Origin: JAZGDL01 sp036477795
GTDB lineage: Bacteria; Planctomycetota; Phycisphaerae; UBA1845
Length of the DNA: 63,721 nucleotides
Direction: 5' to 3'
Assembly: GCA_036477795.1 (NCBI GenBank)
Contig: JAZGDL010000435.1
Span: 1-63,721, forward strand
Position 1 is the stretch's first letter. Each line of letters begins with the position of its first letter. Below are positions 31,201 through 37,200 of the stretch, in pieces. The position numbers and the translations under genes were made by a program. The notes beneath the pieces were generated by a model. It had not been told where the DNA came from and made no database searches. It saw only the letters and a list, made by a program, of their open reading frames with translations.

Positions 31201-34200
31201 TCGACGACCTTCTGCCACCGGACATCGAGGCCCGTCCGCTGCCCGCGCCCGGTGAAGACGGGGGGCGCGTCGCACGTCCGGACAACTTCGAGGTGGAGTT
31301 CGCGTCGCTGGACATGGAGCTGCTGATCGCCGACGCGCTGGGTCTGACGACTTTGACGCCGACGGGTACGGAGCGTGTTCCGAGGCCTCTGCTGGCCACC
31401 GATCTGACACAGTTGCTTGAACTGAACCTGAGCAACATGGACCTGGTCGTTAGGGAGATCAAAGACGACGGCGGGATGTTCGTCGGGCGAGATGATCTGA
31501 AGGGCCTGGACTACGCGGTCAACCTGGAATACCTGAGCCTGGACCGCAACGAGCTGGAGAACATCGGATTCATCTTGCCGGGCATCCGGCCGGAGCGCGA
31601 GACGCAAGGCGAGTTGGGCCTGCGAGGCTTGCGCTACCTGGATCTGGATTACAACCCGCTGGTTCCGCAGCTCAACGAGTCCGTCCTTGGGCTGCTGGAG
31701 CTCGAGCCGCTGCAACCGGTGACCATCCTGCGCGGCATGCAGTATCTGAGCGCCGATGGCATCGCCGATCCATTCGGACAGGAGCCGCCGGAGGGACAGG
31801 ATGCCTATCATTCGCTTCTTTTGTGGGTGGACGATCTGACGCAGTTGCGTTGGCTCTCCGCAACCGGGACCGGCACCGCCGATTTTGCGCCGTTGCGTGA
31901 CCTGGACGCACTCCAATACGCCTATCTGGGCGAGAACGCCTTCGCCGACGACCCCGACTCGGGGCAGTTCGTGCTGAACGTCTTCGCCGGAGCGAACGAT
32001 CTGCGGTGGCTCGATCTGAGCGGCAGCGCGGTGGGCGAGTTGCGCGATCTGTTGGGCGTATACTTGGTGGACGACAATGACCGCGAGTATTCGGAGATCG
32101 GTTCGGGCTGGCTGAATGATGAGAACGAATTGGCTTTCGACGACGATTATCGCGTTCTCTTCAACGGCGAAGAGGAATCGCTGGCGGTGGCTGCGTTCGA
32201 TGGTCTCGCGGAAGACGTCTACGACGTGTTCGTGACCTGGCCCGCCGACGCCAGCCGTGGTCCGGTGCAGTACACCGCTACGATCGGTGGCGAGATACCT
32301 GTCCAGTCTGCCCAAGTCGATCAGACGCAATCACCCGCGGGGGACGCTCTGCCGTTAGCGCTGGGACAGGTAATCCGTGGCACAACTGATCTGCCGGTCA
32401 GCGGGAACCTCACCGCGACGGCTACGTTTTCGATCGAAGTGAACGGACTGCCCGGCGGGCCGGCGACGGTCAACGTGCAGGTGCTTGACCAGGGCGACAA
32501 CGACACGATCGATGAACTGGTCAACGAGGTGGACGTGCGCATCGGCGGGGCACTTGCTGTCCTGGGCAATCCCGATTTGCCGCAAGGGTCGATCCGCGCG
32601 ATTCGGGTGAACGAACGGCTGTGGTTGCAGACGGTTGGCCTGGGTGAAAACGTTTCGCTGGACCTATCCGCCGCGAACGCGGTCACGCAAAACGTCCTGG
32701 GGCTGTCAGCCGGTCAGACGTCGGAAGTGGTCGGGCTGACGGATGGTGTATGGGAGAACGTGTTGTCCGGCGTGGCCCTGGAGGGCGATGCTTCCATCGC
32801 TCTGGCGACATTGAACGGCCCCTTCGGAACGACGGCCGCGGACGCGGTGGCGGTCGTGCTGTCCGATCCGTTCCCGCTGCTGCAGGCCGTCGATCTAGGC
32901 GGCTCCGTAGTGCTCAACAACCGCGCGTTGGATTTCCTGCTCGATGAGCTTCGCATCCGCGTGGCGGGCAACAACACGTCTGGCGACGCGATCGCCGCCG
33001 GAGTTGTGGCGGAATCGCTCGACGCGACGTTTTTCATGGTCACTCCGATCGAACCGCAATTCACAGAGGCCGATGCGTCCGACCCGTTGGAAATCCCGCT
33101 ATCCCTGGTGAACCCGATTGCCCCGGTTGACTTTGCTGTCGTACTGGATGGTCCCGGCGTCGCGGCGGTGGTGAACGGGAACACGTTGTCACTGACCCCG
33201 GACACGGGTTTCACCGGATCGGTGGTCGTCACGGTGCGCGCCGAAGAATCTGATGGCGGGCGGACGGCGGAGGAGCGCTTCGACTTGCACGTCGGCGTGG
33301 GTGCGGCGTACGGCAGCGTGGCCGGGCTGTCACAAGACGAGTTGGGTCAGCCGACGTTGGACGTGCTGGAAGGGCTGACGTTGTACCTCGACGAGTTCCG
33401 CAACGGCGTTTTCGATCCGGGGTTCGAACGGCTTACGGTCGCGGACGTCAACGGCAATTTCGTGTTTACGGACCTGCCCTTCCTGCCTGAGAGCAACACG
33501 CACGCGGTCGGCATCTTGCTGCCGGATGATCAGGTAGTGCCGACGGCGGCCAGCGGATCACCGTCGGGCGAGGGCTGGATCCAGACTGACGGCGGATCGG
33601 ACGAGCGCGAACTATACACCGTCCTGTTGAATGTTCTGGACGGCCAGGACGTGACGAGCGACGGGTTTGTGGAGTTCAACAACGCGCTGTACTTCGCGGT
33701 GGACAACGCCCAAGTCTGGCGGTTCGACGGCGCGGCAGTGGAAACCGTCTGGACCGGGGCTGACCCTAAGGATTTCGTTCCGTTCGGTGGGGACCTGTAT
33801 TTCGCGGGGGCGGGCGAGATGCAACGCTTGAGCGTGGATGGGAATGGGCAAGTGGCTGTCCAGACCGTCGATGTCAATCCGGGTGGGGATTCGGCCCCGG
33901 TGGACCTGACGGTATTCAACGACGTGCTGTACTTCGGGGCTGCGGGTACGGGGACGGACCGCGAGTTGTGGCAGTTGGTCGAGGATGCCGGTGGCGTGCC
34001 GCAGGTCTCGCAGGCGGCGGACATCAATGCGGGCGGCTCGTCCGATCCGCAATCGCTGCTCGTATACGACATCGACGAGTTGCTCGCCCCGGCGTTGTAC
34101 TTCTCAGCGCAGCACGCGACGCTGGGTCGCGAGCTGTGGCGCTACGACGGGGTGTCAGCCCCGCAGTTGTTGGACATTGTTGCGGGCGCGGGCAGTTCGA

Positions 34201-37200
34201 ACCCGGTGCTGGAGACTGCGTATGACGGTGGCGAGGCGGATTTTGCGGCGTTGTACTTCGCAGCGCAGCAAACCGGCGGTGGAGCGGTTGTTCCGCTACG
34301 ATTACGGTTCTCGTTTACCCAGTTTGGTCTGGACGACAACTGGTACAACCAGGATTTGACCAACCCGGCGGAATTCACGGTGGTGGGTGACGCTTTGTAT
34401 CTTGTCGCCGACGAGGCGGCGGCGGGTCGGGAGCTGTTCCGGTTTGCCAATGCCAACTCGAACCTGACTGTGTTCGACGTGGCCCCGGGGATGTCGGGTT
34501 CGGGGCCGGAGTATCTGGTGCCGTTCGATGGCACTGTGTACTTTGCGGCTGACAACGGGGCGGCGGGGCGCGAGTTGTGGCGGGTGGACGGAGATGAGGC
34601 GGTTCAGGTCGCGGATGTTGATCCGAGCGGGGCATCGTCGCCATCACATCTGACGGTCTTTGCGGACGCCCTTTCGGATCGTCCGACCTTTGGCGAAACG
34701 CTGTACATGGTCGCGACGAACGGGGAGGGATCGCCGGACCTGTGGCGCGCGGGTTACACGCGCGGGCTGGCGTCGATCGCGCCGAGCAACGGGATGGCGA
34801 TCTTCGATACAAGCGTCGATCCGGACCTGTCATTTGCAGCCGTGCAGGGATTGGCGGTGCGGGTCAACGGTTTGTTCGGCGACGCGGAGGTGGAGGAGGG
34901 ATCGGAAATCCAACTTGACGCGGTTCTAGCGGCTGAGACAGGGATTTTGCAACCCACCTACTCGTGGGTGGTTGAATCGAGCAACGGTCAGGTGATCCCG
35001 CCCGGGGATCAGCCGACGCTTGCCTTCACGCCGAGCGACGACGGGCTTTATCAGGTGACGTTGACGGTCAGCGATGCGGCGGATCTGTTCCGCAGCGTGT
35101 CGGCGAGCGTGTTCATTGCGACCGGAAACGTTGCGCCGGAGGTGGAGATCGTCTCGGCGGACGCGCAATTCCCCGCCGGTTACGACGAGGGGCAAGTGAT
35201 CACGTTGGATGCGTCGGTGTTTGACCCGGGTGATGACGCGCACACGTACCTGTGGCAGGTCGCGGCGAGCAACGGGCAGATTGTACCGGATGGGATGAGT
35301 CCGCAGTTGGTCTTTTCGGCTGAGCAGGCGGGAATGTACACGGTGACGCTGACGGTGACCGACGACGAGGGTGCGTTCGACACGGCTGAGGTGCTTCTGA
35401 CAGCCAACGATGTAGCCCCGGAAATCAGCGTGAACATCGTGCCCGGCGTCGGCGACGTGGTCGACGAGGGGACGCCGTTTGCGGCCGACGGGTCATTCGT
35501 CGATGCCCCGAACGACGTGTGGACCGCGACGGTGGACTACGGCGATGGGTCGGGCGTGCAGCCGCTGCCGCTGAATCCCGATCAGACATTCTTGCTGGAA
35601 CACGTGTACGCGGACAACCCTGACGTTGGCGACAGCTACATGGTCACCGTGACCGTGGACGACGGTGACAACAATTCGGCACTCAGTTTCCCGGTGACGG
35701 TGAACAACGTAGCCCCGACGGCGTCGATCGATGAGTTTCCGACCGAGATAGTCGACGAGGGGCAGCCGGTGACGTTGATCGGTTCGGCGACGGATGTGCC
35801 TTCCGATTTGGATGAGATCACGTTCAACTGGAGCGTGGTCGCGTCCAACGGCCAGCAGATCCCTTCGGGAGCAGGCGAGTTGCTGCCCGATGGGCGGACC
35901 AGCTTCACCTTTACGCCGAATGACGACGGGCTGTACACGGTGTCGCTGGCGGCGTCCGACGCTGACGACGCCGGGGAGGCGGTTTCGGTCCCGATTACCG
36001 TGGGCGACGTGCCGCCGTCGATCGTGCTCGACGTGGAAACTCCCGGTCCGTTCTTCGAGGGCGGGCTCGTGGAGCTCAGCGCCGATGTGACCGACCCGGT
36101 CAAGGGTACCGGCGATTTCACTTATGTATGGGAGGCGGACGGTCCAAACAGCCAACACGAAACCGGGGACGGGCTGACGTTCAGCTTCGCACCCAACGAC
36201 GACGGCGCGTATAACGTTTTGTTCACCGTCTTCGACGACGGAGAGCAGGTTGCACAGGAATCCATGACCATCGACGTGCTCAACGTCGCACCCGTGGCCG
36301 ACATTGATGTCGTGCCGCCGGGTCCGTTCTTCGAGGGTGGCAGCATCGTAGTCGGCGGTGTCGGCACCGACGTCGGCGTAAACGACGAGCTGTCACTGGA
36401 CTGGAGCGTTTCGGCGGGCAACGGCCAGGTCAATTTCCCGCAGGGCGATGGCTCCGTCTACGGGTTCACCTTCCAGAACGACGGTGAGTACGTCATCGAG
36501 CTGACCGTAACGGATGATTCCGAGGCGTCGCACACCGACAGGGTCGTGATCCACGTCGACAACGTGGCGCCTTCGTTCGCACTGGAAGAGGTGCCTGCGG
36601 TCGTCCTCGGCGAGGCAGCGACCATCGCCGGATCGGCCACCGACCCAGGTGTCACGGGGCTGCCGGGCGTCGTCGATGATCTCCTGACCGCGACGGTTGA
36701 CTTCGACGACGGTACGGTGGATTCGGTGGTGATCGCCCACGGTACGTTCAGCCTGAACCATGTCTACGCGGAAAGAGGCGTCTATGACGTTACCGTCACC
36801 GTGGACGACGAGGTCGACCAGACCTCGCAGATGATCCAGATCGTGGTGTCGGACCTGACCGTTGAGGCCTGGTACTCCGTCGCCTTGCACGACGGGATCG
36901 AAGCCACCCTGTCAATCCCCGACGACGGGTTGTTCTCCGAACCGCGGCAGAGCGGCGTCAACACGTTGCTGATCGAATTCAGCGAAGCCATCGATCCCGG
37001 CTCGTTCGCTCCGGAGGACGTTATGGTGGTGGGCGTTGATGCCAACGGGCAGGCCGTGAATCTGGCGGGCATCAACGTATCGACCTCGACGCGCGACGGA
37101 GACACCGTCGCCGTGGTGACGTTCAGCGGCCCGTTGCCCGACTACGCCCGTTATCTCGTGTCTATCACCGGTATCGTTTCGGCGGACTCCGAAGCGCTCC

